From contig JAGGSE010000066.1 of NCBI GenBank assembly GCA_021159225.1, forward strand, positions 1 to 5,874: DNA of 5,874 nucleotides, given 5' to 3'. A program made the position numbers and the translations under genes. Positions 1 to 5,874 of the stretch are shown in pieces. Under the pieces are notes generated by a model. It saw only the letters and a list, made by a program, of their open reading frames with translations, was not told the DNA's origin and did not search any database. Numbering within the stretch: the stretch's first letter is position 1; each line of letters begins with the position of its first letter. This DNA comes from a bacterium (lineage in GTDB: Bacteria; Patescibacteriota; Minisyncoccia; Minisyncoccales; JAGGSE01).

Positions 1-1694
1 TCGAGATCCTCGAAGAGATACTTTACTTGGTTCGGTGCTATAGACCAGCGTATCTGGAAACCCGCACCGAGCTCCATGAGCCTCTCCACGCCCTTCCACG
101 CATCATCAAATGAACCACGACCATCTGGATATACCCTGTTCATATCATGAGTACGCTTAGTACCGTCTATGCTCAGAAGAAAACCGAAGTTACGCTTAAC
201 CATCCACTCGGCAATGTCACTCTCCTCGATGTCTGGAACTGACTGAGTCAATAGTGTTGCGTTGGTGGTAACTCCCCAAGTAATGGCCTTACCCTTCTTC
301 TGGTATGGGTTGAAGTCCGTATATTTCTTATTGTATGCGTACTCCCAACAAGGCTTTATGACCGTTGAGAACGCCACGAGAGGTTCGCCACCAAACCACC
401 AGATGTTTGGTTTCTGTATGTCCTTACTCTCACGCCAGAGGAACTCAACAAGTGCCTTCCATACGTCCTCAGGCATGTCGCTTGAAGGCTGTTGCGGATA
501 AAGCTTATATACGAAACAGTTGTGTACCACAAAACCCTCAGCCACGTAATTACCTGTCTCTGTCTGTAGATTATAGACATCATCCTCACCAAAGACCTCT
601 ATTGACAAGACTTCCGCAGAACCTTTAGGTGTAACAGAATACAACCTGTCCAACCTCTCATAATTAGCAGGTCTAAAAGTGTTTATAAACCGTACAACTT
701 CATCCAAACCGCCCCTCAGCCTAACAGAATATATACCCTGCTTATTACGTTCGATTGTAACATTAAACCCAAACTTCGACAGCATATCCCTAATGACCTC
801 TAAGACCATTAAGTCCTTATTCGATATTCTAAGAACACTTCGATTTAACGTACCTTCCGCATCGAACATACCAGCAACAAAGCCCCTGCTAAACTCAAGT
901 GAATCCACCACCTCTGGGCTTATGATCATCCCTATGTACTTCTTCTTATAAACAGTTACCTTTGGCAATGACTTCTTTTTCCCGTTATACGTATAAGTAT
1001 GCACACCCTCACTATATTCTACACCAAGATATGAGAGAAACTGCTTCACTCTCTCAATAACATCCTTGCTCTTAATTGCTAACCTAAGAAATCTAGTTAC
1101 TCTCTTGACAGGCTTCTTATACCCATACTTTACTAAGTATGGCTTTGTAGGATCTGTAGTATACCAATACTCAACACTACTACCGTCCCCCAAGAACACA
1201 CCGTACAAATACCCCAACATGTAATCCCTAGAAAATCTATTGTACGTGTCCGAAGGAGTAACAATATGCTTAAGCAGGTGACCAACCTTTAGTCTATAAG
1301 ACTTCACTTCGCCTGTCTTTGACGGATCAATGGATAACCATCGCTTATAGTTAGACAATATTGCATGATTATCTGTAACATAAAGAGGCCCACGTCCCGT
1401 AGTTATCTTATATACAACATCCTTTCTATGGGTCTTTGCTATCACTTTAGACTTTACCATCTTGGCGTGCTTATAATTCTCCCCGAACACTATCCCAACT
1501 ACATAATCCCCTTCACTAACTTCTTCGATAGGCTTCCACGTAAAGTCTGCCATAAGTATTCTTGTCCCCTTTCTGAGGCAATAACGACAACGCAGATTAC
1601 ACCTACCCGTCGCCCAGGGAGTTACATGGCTTATTGCACGTGGAATCCACTTCATGACCTCAACATCCTCTTCCCTTCCTACGAAAAAGTCCAT
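1..1694 (-). CDS. Radical SAM maturase-like enzyme, interrupted by an intein (3' end outside window)
   Basis: The frame is open from ATG at 1694 to the left edge (564 codons, no stop), so the C-terminus is missing. The N-extein ends with CNLRCRY (residues 32-38). After removal of the intein (39-392) it joins CFVYKLYP, giving CNLRCRYCF, a canonical CxxxCxxC motif for the 4Fe-4S cluster that cleaves S-adenosylmethionine. Further family motifs follow: WWFGGEPL at 432-439 (SAM-binding GGEP), GVTTNATLL at 474-482, and LSIDGTKRTHDMNR at 507-520. This series is typical of the anaerobic sulfatase-maturase / peptide-maturase (SPASM) group. Any SPASM domain would lie beyond the window, so that subgroup is inferred. 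The start is supported by GAGGTGATC just upstream, overlapping the stop of the preceding gene (4-nt gap). The gene is co-oriented with three Cys-repeat genes, which are plausible substrates; no CxPxR-type sulfatase motif occurs in them. Confidence 0.9.
   Translation of the reverse strand, partial: MDFFVGREEDVEVMKWIPRAISHVTPWATGRCNLRCRYCLRKGTRILMADFTWKPIEEVSEGDYVVGIVFGENYKHAKMVKSKVIAKTHRKDVVYKITTGRGPLYVTDNHAILSNYKRWLSIDPSKTGEVKSYRLKVGHLLKHIVTPSDTYNRFSRDYMLGYLYGVFLGDGSSVEYWYTTDPTKPYLVKYGYKKPVKRVTRFLRLAIKSKDVIERVKQFLSYLGVEYSEGVHTYTYNGKKKSLPKVTVYKKKYIGMIISPEVVDSLEFSRGFVAGMFDAEGTLNRSVLRISNKDLMVLEVIRDMLSKFGFNVTIERNKQGIYSVRLRGGLDEVVRFINTFRPANYERLDRLYSVTPKGSAEVLSIEVFGEDDVYNLQTETGNYVAEGFVVHNCFVYKLYPQQPSSDMPEDVWKALVEFLWRESKDIQKPNIWWFGGEPLVAFSTVIKPCWEYAYNKKYTDFNPYQKKGKAITWGVTTNATLLTQSVPDIEESDIAEWMVKRNFGFLLSIDGTKRTHDMNRVYPDGRGSFDDAWKGVERLMELGAGFQIRWSIAPNQVKYLFEDL
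519..1580 (-). mobile_element. Intein with LAGLIDADG homing endonuclease domain, 354 residues, in the radical SAM cluster motif
   Basis: An in-frame insertion covers precursor residues 39-392. The splicing elements are visible. Block A starts at Cys39 (CLRKGTRIL, then IEEVSEGDYV). Block B is YVTDNHAIL, with the TxxH signature at Thr107/His110. The C-terminal block is VYNLQTETGNYVAEGF, followed by VVHN with His391-Asn392, and the +1 extein residue is Cys393. Two dodecapeptide motifs mark the endonuclease: LGYLYGVFLGDG (about 160-171) and RGFVAGMFDAEG (about 270-281), each ending in the catalytic-type acidic residue, with LEVIRDMLSKFGF (298-310) after them. All the expected residues are intact, so both splicing and DNA cleavage may be functional; this has not been tested. 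Splicing would put Cys393 where Cys39 stood and restore the third cluster ligand. Confidence 0.95.
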
Positions 1695-1696
1695 GA

Positions 1697-1705
1697 GATC
1701 ACCTC
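1697..1705 (-). promoter_or_regulatory. Ribosome-binding site of the radical SAM gene
   Basis: GAGGTGATC on the minus strand, 7 nt from the GAGG core to ATG at 1694. It closely matches the complement of a 16S rRNA 3' end and overlaps the TGA stop (1699-1701) of the preceding gene, which suggests translational coupling. Confidence 0.75.
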
Positions 1706-2100
1706 ATGTCAATCTGCCTCTTCCTCTGAGGCCTCTCCTTTGGCACTGCCTCGTACTCATCACATCCCGCTGGACTCATGTTCATTCCTGCCTGACCCTG
1801 CACAATGTTATAGAGCTCCATGACCATCCTCTCAAGCCTACTGAGCCTTTCAAGGATTGTCCTGTCAGCGAAGTACTCTGTCTCCCACTTTTTATCATAT
1901 TGCTCCTCTTCTCCAGCGTACCCGAGCTGACATGTCTCACATGCCCCTTCACAGGAGTAGCAGACCTGACACGTGAAACAGTTCACACACTGGGCTCCCT
2001 GACCACGCTCTGGCTTATAACAGTTCTGGCACGTCTCACACACACCCTCACAGGAATAACACACCTGGCATGTGAAACAGTTCACACACCTCTTTTCCAT
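1699..2100 (-). CDS. Small Cys-repeat protein with coiled-coil and basic tail
   Basis: 133 residues; I recognise no family. Residues 5-25 and 38-58 are two nearly identical 21-residue copies (Cys-Val-Asn-Cys-Phe-Thr at the start, EGxCETCQ at the end). They use the spacing C-x2-C-x2-C-x2-C-x2-C-x3-C-x2-C, the same register as the two larger neighbours, and are joined by a charged linker (YKPERGQGAQ). After an acidic stretch (GEEEQYDKKWETE), residues about 79-100 form a short coiled coil with hydrophobic positions I82, L86, L89, V93, L96 and V100 in 4-3-4-3-4 spacing. The C-terminus (PKERPQRKRQ) is basic. Sixteen Cys in all. There is no signal peptide or membrane segment. ATG at 2100 has a near-perfect Shine-Dalgarno site. 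I infer an adaptor or oligomerising cap for the large Cys proteins, or a smaller substrate of the downstream radical SAM enzyme. Confidence 0.85.
   Translation of the reverse strand: MEKRCVNCFTCQVCYSCEGVCETCQNCYKPERGQGAQCVNCFTCQVCYSCEGACETCQLGYAGEEEQYDKKWETEYFADRTILERLSRLERMVMELYNIVQGQAGMNMSPAGCDEYEAVPKERPQRKRQIDMR
1927..2088 (-). repeat. Two 21-residue Cys repeats inside the small protein
   Basis: The copies at 2026-2088 and 1927-1989 encode peptides differing only at one position (EGVC versus EGAC). They are offset by 99 nt (33 codons) and separated by a 12-codon linker. The spacing continues the 16-residue Cys register of the neighbouring genes, tying this gene to them. Confidence 0.85.
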
Positions 2101-2104
2101 ACTA

Positions 2105-2114
2105 CATCACCTCC
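2105..2114 (-). promoter_or_regulatory. Ribosome-binding site of the small Cys-repeat/coiled-coil gene
   Basis: GGAGGTGATG on the minus strand lies in the 20-nt gap between the stop at 2121 and ATG at 2100. It fixes this start and is the strongest such site in the window. Confidence 0.8.
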
Positions 2115-2120
2115 AAGAAT

Positions 2121-3041
2121 TCATACCTGATATGCTCTCTGACAGGCGACACACACCTGACATGAGTCACAACTCTCACATGAGTAGCATGACTCACACG
2201 TATCACACACATTACACTGTGTAGTATAGTTTGTCTGACACAGCTCACAAAGCTCACAATCAACACAAGTCATACATGTATCACAGCTCTCACATGTATT
2301 ACATGAATAACATGAGGTGTCACACTTCTGACACGAGTTGCAGTTTTGGCACGTGTAACACGTCGAGCATGAATATGCAAGTTGGCATGAATTACATGAG
2401 TAACACGACGCATTACATGACTGACACGATACACAGGACTGACATGACTCACATGAGCCATAACAGGATACACACACTTCACAGGAGTCACACACATCGC
2501 AGGACGCATAACACTCCTGACAGGTGTTACAAGATTGACAAGACTCACACGACCCATAACATGACACGCATGTTTCACAAGTGTTACACGAGTAGCACGA
2601 GGCATCACAGTTCTGACATGAGTAACAGCTTTCACAAGTATAACACGTTGAGCATGAGTACGCAAGCTGACAAGTATTACATGCAAAGCATGAAGCATCA
2701 CAGTGCTGACACGTATTACAGATCTCACAGGTGTAACATGTTGAACATGAAACCCTTGACTGGCACGTATTACAGTAGTAGCATGACACATTACACTTCT
2801 GACATGAGACACATGACTGACAGGAGTAGCATGAGACACATGAATACCTTGACTGACATGTGTCACAGGAGTAACACGATACGTTGCACTTCTCACAAGC
2901 ATTACAGTTCTGACAGGTCTCACATCCGCCATAGCATGTGTTACAGGTCTGACAGACATCACAAGAGTAACATGAGGAGTAACAGGTCTGACAGCTTACA
3001 CACAGCTGACACGTGTAACAGACAAGTATGTTCACGTCCAT
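2121..3041 (-). CDS. Cysteine-rich repeat protein B (about 29% Cys)
   Basis: 306 residues from ATG at 3041, with about 89 Cys; no recognised family. After a 7-residue leader the protein is Cys at nearly every third position to the end. Residues about 8-243 are built from 16-residue units C-x2-C-x2-C-x2-C-x2-C-x3, mostly paired. Four of the pairs are 31 residues long because one Cys is replaced and the spacing altered (CQSRYSC, CQSRVSC, CQLAYSC twice). The last 63 residues are less regular and include the Cys-free stretch QTNYTTQ. Other residues are mainly Ser, Thr, Asn, Gln, Tyr, Val, Asp and Glu. Pro, His and Trp are absent, and no signal peptide is evident. A GTG at 3056 would add five residues and overlap the previous stop; I prefer ATG because GAGGGTGG sits well before it. 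Likely a structural scaffold whose Cys are cross-linked or metal-bound; this is inference. Confidence 0.85.
   Translation of the reverse strand: MDVNILVCYTCQLCVSCQTCYSSCYSCDVCQTCNTCYGGCETCQNCNACEKCNVSCYSCDTCQSRYSCVSCYSCQSCVSCQKCNVSCYYCNTCQSRVSCSTCYTCEICNTCQHCDASCFACNTCQLAYSCSTCYTCESCYSCQNCDASCYSCNTCETCVSCYGSCESCQSCNTCQECYASCDVCDSCEVCVSCYGSCESCQSCVSCQSCNASCYSCNSCQLAYSCSTCYTCQNCNSCQKCDTSCYSCNTCESCDTCMTCVDCELCELCQTNYTTQCNVCDTCESCYSCESCDSCQVCVACQRAYQV
2313..3020 (-). repeat. Cys-repeat array in protein B (16-residue units, 31/32-residue pairs)
   Basis: The array contains three single 16-residue units, then pairs of 31, 31, 31, 32, 32 and 31 residues. A typical 32-residue pair starts CDVCDSCEVCVSCYGS. 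A typical 31-residue pair starts CFACNTCQLAYSCSTCYT. Most pairs end in CNxS, CDxS or CYAS. At DNA level this gives a 9-bp periodicity of Cys codons (aca/gca on the plus strand) within a 93-96 bp period. Confidence 0.85.
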
Positions 3042-3046
3042 GAAGA

Positions 3047-3054
3047 CCACCCTC
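3047..3054 (-). promoter_or_regulatory. Ribosome-binding site supporting the ATG start of protein B
   Basis: GAGGGTGG on the minus strand, followed by TCTTC and ATG at 3041. It overlaps the stop of the upstream gene (3053-3055). A weaker GAGG further upstream could serve the alternative GTG at 3056. Confidence 0.55.
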
Positions 3055-4021
3055 ACACAATACCCTCAATTGTGTAACACCTCTCACACGTATTACAGCG
3101 CTGACACGTATCGCAATCCTCACATACATCACAGGTCTGACACGTTGTACACTTTTGTATTGTATAGGCACTTGAGTAACACACCTCACACGTCACACAC
3201 GCCTGGCAAGAGTAGCACGCATCACACACGTCACACACCTGACATGACTGACACGAACCCTGGCATGAGACGCAATTCTGACAGGTGTTACAGTAGTAAC
3301 ATGAAGCATTACACTTCTGACAAACGTCACACACCTGGCATGTCTGACATGAGCCCTCACATGAAACACATGACTGACAGGAGTTACATGAGTAACACGA
3401 TATGTTACACTTCTGACACGATACACAGGACTGGCAGGTCTCACACGACCCATAGCAGGACACACATGTCTGACAGGAGTCACACGTGTAGCATGAAACG
3501 TTACATGACTGACATGATACACAGCTCTGACACGACTGACATGAACCCTGACATGAGACACACGACTGACAAGTATTACATATGTCACACGAAGCATTAC
3601 ACTTCTGACAGGTGTCACAGGATTGACATGTCTGACATGAACCCTCACATGAAACACATGACTGACACGCATCACACGAATAACACGACGCGTTACACTT
3701 TTGGCATGATACACAGTTCTGACAGGACTCACAAGACCCCTGACAGGCAACACATGCTTCACAGGTGTTACACGAGTAGCATGATACGTTGCATTTCTGG
3801 CACGATACACAGCTCTGACATGTCTCACAAGAACCATAACAGGCAACACATACTTCACAGGCATTACAGTAGTAGCATGACACATTACACTTCTGACATG
3901 AGACACAGCTTTGACAAGACTCACAGGAGCCATAACACGCAATGCACGTCTCACATGAAATACACTCCATGTCCAAGAGGTCTTTCGTATGGGACGCACG
4001 CCTGAGAATATTTTTACTCAT
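3053..4021 (-). CDS. Cysteine-rich repeat protein A (about 29% Cys)
   Basis: 322 residues with about 92 Cys; no recognised family. A charged leader (MSKNILRRASHTKDLLDM) is followed by a partial unit. Seven uninterrupted 32-residue repeats then fill residues 33-256, each with ten Cys in the spacing 3-3-3-3-4-3-3-3-3-4. Each repeat splits into two 16-residue halves, such as CESCQSCVSCQKCNVS and CYSCNTCEACVACQGS. The C-terminal 66 residues are degenerate but still Cys rich, ending in ERCYTIEGIV. No Pro, Trp or membrane segment appears in the repeats. The only basic residues are one Lys in most of them, and the repeats are mildly acidic. ATG at 4021 overlaps the previous stop (TAATG) and has GGGGTGG before it. 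The later ATG at 3970 lacks such a site. The leader resembles the leader-plus-core layout of modified peptides, though a core this long would be unusual. Confidence 0.88.
   Translation of the reverse strand: MSKNILRRASHTKDLLDMECISCETCIACYGSCESCQSCVSCQKCNVSCYYCNACEVCVACYGSCETCQSCVSCQKCNVSCYSCNTCEACVACQGSCESCQNCVSCQKCNASCYSCDACQSCVSCEGSCQTCQSCDTCQKCNASCDICNTCQSCVSCQGSCQSCQSCVSCQSCNVSCYTCDSCQTCVSCYGSCETCQSCVSCQKCNISCYSCNSCQSCVSCEGSCQTCQVCDVCQKCNASCYYCNTCQNCVSCQGSCQSCQVCDVCDACYSCQACVTCEVCYSSAYTIQKCTTCQTCDVCEDCDTCQRCNTCERCYTIEGIV
3254..3925 (-). repeat. Seven tandem 32-residue (96-bp) Cys repeats in protein A
   Basis: All seven copies are exactly 32 codons with Cys at positions 1, 4, 7, 10, 13, 17, 20, 23, 26 and 29. 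Position 14 is always Asn and position 16 Ser; 31-32 are always Gly-Ser. The first half is usually CxxCQxCxxCQKCNxS, and the second usually begins CY. Between the copies at 3830-3925 and 3734-3829 many identical residues use different codons. Confidence 0.93.
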
Positions 4022-5874
4022 TACACCACCCCTATAGCGATAATATACTGTGTGGTAATATTGCTAGCCCCTGAACCTGTCTTAAGCCTTATAGAGACTG
4101 TGTGTCCACCATCGCCTAGCGATGTCAGGTCTATGTAACTCTTATACAGCTCCTCGCTAGTACTCGTCACCGATATTGTTGATTGTAAGTTACCATCTAT
4201 ATATATTTCTACGTATCCAGTACCTGCATTCACGTATGCTGAAACATATACCTCGAGTCCTATGAAGTTCATCTGGCCGAATGAAGAAGACTTGAAGAAC
4301 CTAAACGTCTTCACCTCAGTTGATGTCGAAGAAGTCACCGTAAATGGTGTGTCGTCGAATGCTAGAACTACCCTACACGCTCCCTTCAGCTTGCTTGCAT
4401 ACACAGTACCAGAAAGCCACAAGTCTTTCCACTTATACGTGGAGTCACCAATGCTGTACATGCCTGATGACTTCGGCTTTAAGTTAAAGTCAATGAGGGG
4501 TGCCCCCTCGATGAGGGAACTGACACTGAGCTTCACCGTGTACACTTCAGCTATTCTATACGATGACGTACCTATTAAGTATGCATTGTCGCTGTCTGGT
4601 ATGAAGTTCCCGTTAAAGCTTATGTCCGTAATGTCATGGGTGTGTGACACCAATGCAAAGTCAGAGGCATGCTTACCGTCCACAGTATCAGCGTCAAGAC
4701 CAGAGCCACTTCCCTGTGGTGAGATATCACTCGGTGAGTGCGTATGTGGTTCGGGAGGATAGACACTAGGCTTATTAGTTACGTTATCCCAGTTGACAGA
4801 TTCAGCGACTTTTGCCCTGCCTACATATCCATAGCCGTTACCTATGACAGTACTAAGCACTCCCGTCGCTGGGTCGGTAACTTGAATACAGTAATTGTAC
4901 ACGTCGAAGATTAAACCAGCTCCTGCAGGTGTTAAGGTATTCGTTGTATTGTTGGAGTCTATGACCTTCACCATAAAGTCACTTGCGTGATGACCATCGA
5001 CCATATCAGCATTAAGACCACTCCAGACTCCAGAAGGTAATGAAATATCAGTATATGAGTGCGTGTGAGGTTCTGGAGGATAAGTGCTAGGTTTTCCTGT
5101 TATATTGTCCCAGTTAACAGATTCAGCTACCTTTGCCCTAGCAACATATCCGTATCCATCCCCTATAACAGTTGTGACTACTCCAGTAGCAGGATCAGTA
5201 ACTCGGACACGGTAATCATAAACGTCAAATACTAGGCCAGTCTCTGCAGGCGTAAGCGTATGTTCTGCATTGTTTGAGTCAATGACCTTCACCTTAAAGC
5301 TAGTAGCATGGTAGCCATCGAGCTCATCAGCGTTCAGACCAGTCCATACTCCCGTTGGAAGAGTGATATCTGAGTAAGAGTGAGTGTGTGGCTCAGGTGG
5401 ATACGTAGACGGCTTTCCAGTAATGTCATCCCAGTTAACGGACTCCGCAACCTTTGCACGGTCAACATAGCCATACCCCCCTCCAATGACCGTAACAACA
5501 GACCCAGAATATGGGTCTGTGAGCTGAACCTTATAGTCGTATGCGTCAAATATGAGACCTACCTCTGCTGGAGTCTTAGTGTACGTGTTGTTATTAGTGC
5601 CTATGACCTTCACCTTGAAACTACTTGCATGATAGCTGTCCAGCATATCCGCGTCGAGCCCGCTACCTGCCCCATCAACATTCTTTACTTTATTTAGTAC
5701 AGTGCTGTCCGAAACATTTGAGAGGTCTACTTTAGCATAGTACGAGGCTATATCCGTTATGTCAGACACACTATGTGTATGGGGACTTGGTGGGTAGGTA
5801 GAAGGTTTACCAGTCACATCCTCCCAACTAACAGACTCTGCCACCTTCGCTCTAGCAACATAACCATAACCATC
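4021..5874 (-). CDS. Phage tail-fibre-like repeat protein (5' end outside window)
   Basis: The frame stays open past the GTG at 5844 to the right edge. The codons beyond it (DGYGYVARAK) match the internal repeat, so the true start lies outside. Over 600 residues are visible, ending at TAA 4021-4023. The N-terminal two thirds consists of repeats of about 107 residues. Each contains WxDxTGKPSTYPPxPHTHS (Asn for Gly in the last), then GLxADxxDxxHASxF-like and TDPxxGxxxTVIGxGYGYV motifs. These are hallmarks of phage tail fibre and collar proteins. A second HTH motif (SHTHDITDI) follows the last repeat, then YLIGTSSYRIAEVY and SIGDSTYKWKDLWLSGTVYAS-like segments, also common in tail fibres. The final roughly 115 residues (from CRVVLAFDD) look like a beta-rich tip domain, possibly for binding. 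Only two Cys are seen. It is translationally coupled to the Cys-repeat gene downstream. It could be viral, proviral, or a host surface adhesin with fibre modules. Confidence 0.85.
   Translation of the reverse strand, partial: DGYGYVARAKVAESVSWEDVTGKPSTYPPSPHTHSVSDITDIASYYAKVDLSNVSDSTVLNKVKNVDGAGSGLDADMLDSYHASSFKVKVIGTNNNTYTKTPAEVGLIFDAYDYKVQLTDPYSGSVVTVIGGGYGYVDRAKVAESVNWDDITGKPSTYPPEPHTHSYSDITLPTGVWTGLNADELDGYHATSFKVKVIDSNNAEHTLTPAETGLVFDVYDYRVRVTDPATGVVTTVIGDGYGYVARAKVAESVNWDNITGKPSTYPPEPHTHSYTDISLPSGVWSGLNADMVDGHHASDFMVKVIDSNNTTNTLTPAGAGLIFDVYNYCIQVTDPATGVLSTVIGNGYGYVGRAKVAESVNWDNVTNKPSVYPPEPHTHSPSDISPQGSGSGLDADTVDGKHASDFALVSHTHDITDISFNGNFIPDSDNAYLIGTSSYRIAEVYTVKLSVSSLIEGAPLIDFNLKPKSSGMYSIGDSTYKWKDLWLSGTVYASKLKGACRVVLAFDDTPFTVTSSTSTEVKTFRFFKSSSFGQMNFIGLEVYVSAYVNAGTGYVEIYIDGNLQSTISVTSTSEELYKSYIDLTSLGDGGHTVSIRLKTGSGASNITTQYIIAIGVV
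4026..4033 (-). promoter_or_regulatory. Ribosome-binding site of protein A
   Basis: AGGGGTGG on the minus strand lies inside the last codons of the fibre gene, just before the TAATG stop/start overlap at 4019-4023. It supports ATG at 4021 and indicates coupled translation. Confidence 0.6.
4657..5874 (-). repeat. Tail-fibre tandem repeats with a 321-bp period
   Basis: Copies begin with VAESVxW at 5844 (131 residues, with a 24-residue insertion after the HTHS motif), 5451 (107 residues), 5130 (107 residues) and 4809 (only the first 51 residues conserved). The tail end of a further copy (GYGYVARAK) lies at 5845-5874, so the array continues out of the window. Each copy carries a PHTHS motif. Confidence 0.88.

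Noticed and set aside
262..2130. Plus-strand frames at 262-501, 365-628, 679-951, 1365-1823 and 1654-2130
   Set aside because: They lie opposite the radical SAM/intein gene and the small Cys gene, whose motifs and ribosome-binding sites are clear. The products show no family features.
3053..3970. ATG at 3970 as the start of Cys protein A
   Set aside because: It has no ribosome-binding site, whereas ATG at 4021 has GGGGTGG and overlaps the previous stop.
2231..4005. Long open frames on the plus strand (2231-3043 and 3028-4005) and two shifted minus frames over the same DNA
   Set aside because: They arise because the regular TGY-x-x codon pattern avoids stops in other frames. Their products are low-complexity His/Met/Thr/Ser or Val/Arg strings without ribosome-binding sites, while the Cys frame has coupled starts and synonymous divergence.
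2121..4021. CRISPR array or non-coding satellite DNA, because of the short-period repeats
   Set aside because: The period is 93-96 bp with 9-bp sub-periodicity, there are no unique spacers, and the repeat is conserved at protein level within continuous reading frames.
2121..4021. Metallothionein, zinc-ribbon or polyferredoxin identity for the Cys proteins
   Set aside because: Those families have clustered CxC, paired CxxC with loops, or CxxCxxCxxxCP motifs. Here the spacing is an unbroken lattice with no Pro and no His. Metal binding itself remains possible.
4262..4762. Plus-strand frame opposite the fibre gene
   Set aside because: It is antisense to the conserved tail-fibre motifs and has no supporting start signal.
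5334..5844. GTG at 5844 as the start of the fibre protein, and short frames inside the repeat region on either strand
   Set aside because: The fibre frame continues to the window edge with residues matching the internal repeat, so the GTG is internal. The short frames are shadows of the repeats.

Overview
The whole window reads on the minus strand as one tightly packed gene cluster with no intergenic space larger than 20 nt. In transcription order (right to left) it holds: a large repetitive phage-tail-fibre-like protein that enters from the right edge (5874 to 4021); two very cysteine-rich repeat proteins of 322 and 306 residues (4021-3053 and 3041-2121); a 133-residue protein joining the same cysteine repeat to a short coiled coil and a basic tail (2100-1699); and a radical SAM enzyme that runs off the left edge (1694 to 1). 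The radical SAM gene is split by a 354-residue intein carrying a LAGLIDADG-type homing endonuclease domain. It is inserted exactly at the third cysteine of the CxxxCxxC iron-sulfur motif.

The host is probably a thermophilic archaeon, or one of its viruses or proviruses, though this is inference. Ribosome-binding sites are strong GGAGGTGAT / GAGGTGATC types. Arg is largely AGG/AGA and Ile largely ATA. A full-length intein is present, and the fibre gene looks viral. A thermophilic bacterium or phage is not excluded. No promoter or terminator is visible; the promoter must lie beyond 5874.

The striking part is the cysteine module. The two large proteins are about 29% Cys and built from a 16-residue unit, C-x2-C-x2-C-x2-C-x2-C-x3, paired into 32-residue repeats. 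The repeats have diverged at synonymous sites while the Cys register is kept, so the pattern looks selected. Three such proteins beside a peptide-maturase-like radical SAM enzyme suggest a maturation system in which the enzyme modifies the cysteine scaffolds (for example thioether cross-links). A metal-loaded or disulfide-locked fibre is an alternative. The tail-fibre-like neighbour suggests that the product is structural or surface exposed. I do not recognise this combination as a described system. The link between enzyme and substrate is inferred from gene order, not shown by the sequence.
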